Source of the DNA: an uncultured Alphaproteobacteria bacterium
GTDB taxonomy: Bacteria > Pseudomonadota > Alphaproteobacteria > Rhizobiales > Hyphomicrobiaceae
Length of the DNA stretch: 6,792 nt
Assembly: GCA_937950105.1 (NCBI GenBank)
Contig: CALFEM010000001.1
Location: 1-6,792 of the forward strand
Reading direction: 5' to 3'
Under the pieces are notes generated by a model. It made no database searches. It was not told the DNA's origin and saw nothing but the letters and a program-made list of their open reading frames with translations. Below are positions 6,518 through 6,792 of the stretch, piece by piece (position 1 is the stretch's first letter; each line of letters opens with the position of its first letter). A program made the position numbers and the translations under genes.

Positions 6518-6792
6518 TCAGCTCTTCGCCTTCACGTACGAACCGGGCGCCGGCTCGAGGGCGCCGAGCTTCTCGCCGGGCTCACGTGGCAGCGTCCACG
6601 CACCCGACTGCTTGGCGAGCCACGCCGACCAGTGCGGCCACCACGAACCCGGCGTCTCCTTCGCCATGGTGGTCCACTCGTCGAGCGTCTCGGCGGCGGC
6701 CTTCGGCGCGGTCCAGTACTGGTACTTCACCTTGTCGGGCGGATTGACGACGCCGGCGATGTGTCCCGAGCCCGCAAGCACGAATTCGACCG
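6518..6792 (-). CDS. phaC: Class I poly(3-hydroxyalkanoate) synthase, C-terminal part (5' end beyond window)
   Basis: These are the last 90 residues of PHA synthase, which polymerises (R)-3-hydroxyacyl-CoA into polyester on storage-granule surfaces. The fragment opens VEFVLAGSGHIAGVVNPP; the His (codon 6761-6763) is the catalytic-triad histidine corresponding to H508 of Cupriavidus necator PhaC. The catalytic Cys and Asp lie outside the window. Further family hallmarks are KYQYWT, TPGSWWPHW and the C-terminal APGSYVKAKS. The GTG at 6779-6781 is an internal Val codon, not a start: the frame continues upstream to the window edge. The class I call rests on this C-terminus. It converges on metY with 96 bp between stops, which contain the terminator. 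Confidence 0.96.
   Translation of the reverse strand, partial: VEFVLAGSGHIAGVVNPPDKVKYQYWTAPKAAAETLDEWTTMAKETPGSWWPHWSAWLAKQSGAWTLPREPGEKLGALEPAPGSYVKAKS

Noticed and set aside
5707..6747. Plus-strand ORF of 346 codons overlapping metY, the terminator and phaC
   Set aside because: It is an Arg-rich frame shadow of metY that runs through a strong terminator hairpin and antisense to the PhaC C-terminus.

Overview
This 6.8 kb window is GC-rich chromosomal DNA that looks alphaproteobacterial, most likely Hyphomicrobiales (Rhizobiales). The basis is the strongly GC-biased codon use, a FixL-like PAS sensor kinase, a small cysteine-containing protein of a type I recall from rhizobial genomes, a class I PHA synthase and a MetY-type sulfhydrylase. 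This placement is inference from gene content, not a sequence search. Nothing mobile, no RNA gene and no CRISPR array is visible.

Layout from left to right. (1) 1-1473, minus strand: 491 N-terminal residues of a PAS-PAS-HisKA-HATPase histidine kinase, cut by the left edge. Its first PAS domain keeps the residues that bind and read out heme in FixL. (2) 1474-1942: an intergenic region of about 470 bp with a perfect 16-bp palindrome, an 11-bp-phased direct repeat and two small inverted repeats, so probably the control region for the genes diverging from it. (3) 1943-2149, plus: a 68-aa protein with four cysteines and no known function. (4) 2204-4891, minus: an 895-aa fusion of an NDP-forming acyl-CoA synthetase and a GNAT acetyltransferase (the Pat/PatZ architecture), which retains the catalytic histidine of the ligase part. 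(5) 4892-5125: a divergent promoter region. (6) 5126-6421, plus: metY, O-acetylhomoserine sulfhydrylase, making homocysteine or methionine. (7) 6422-6517: a short gap with a strong intrinsic terminator oriented for the minus-strand gene. (8) 6518-6792, minus: the C-terminal 90 residues of PHA synthase phaC, including its catalytic histidine.

The genes do not form one operon, because their strands alternate. The common theme is central acetyl-CoA, acetate and carbon-storage metabolism next to a possibly oxygen-sensing kinase. MetY releases acetate, an NDP-forming acetyl-CoA synthetase could re-activate it, the GNAT domain may acetylate acyl-CoA enzymes, and PhaC draws on the acetyl-CoA-derived 3-hydroxyacyl-CoA pool. 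I see no clearly new multi-gene system. The best leads are the heme-type PAS, the ligase-competent Pat fusion, the palindrome upstream of the kinase and the uncharacterised four-cysteine protein.
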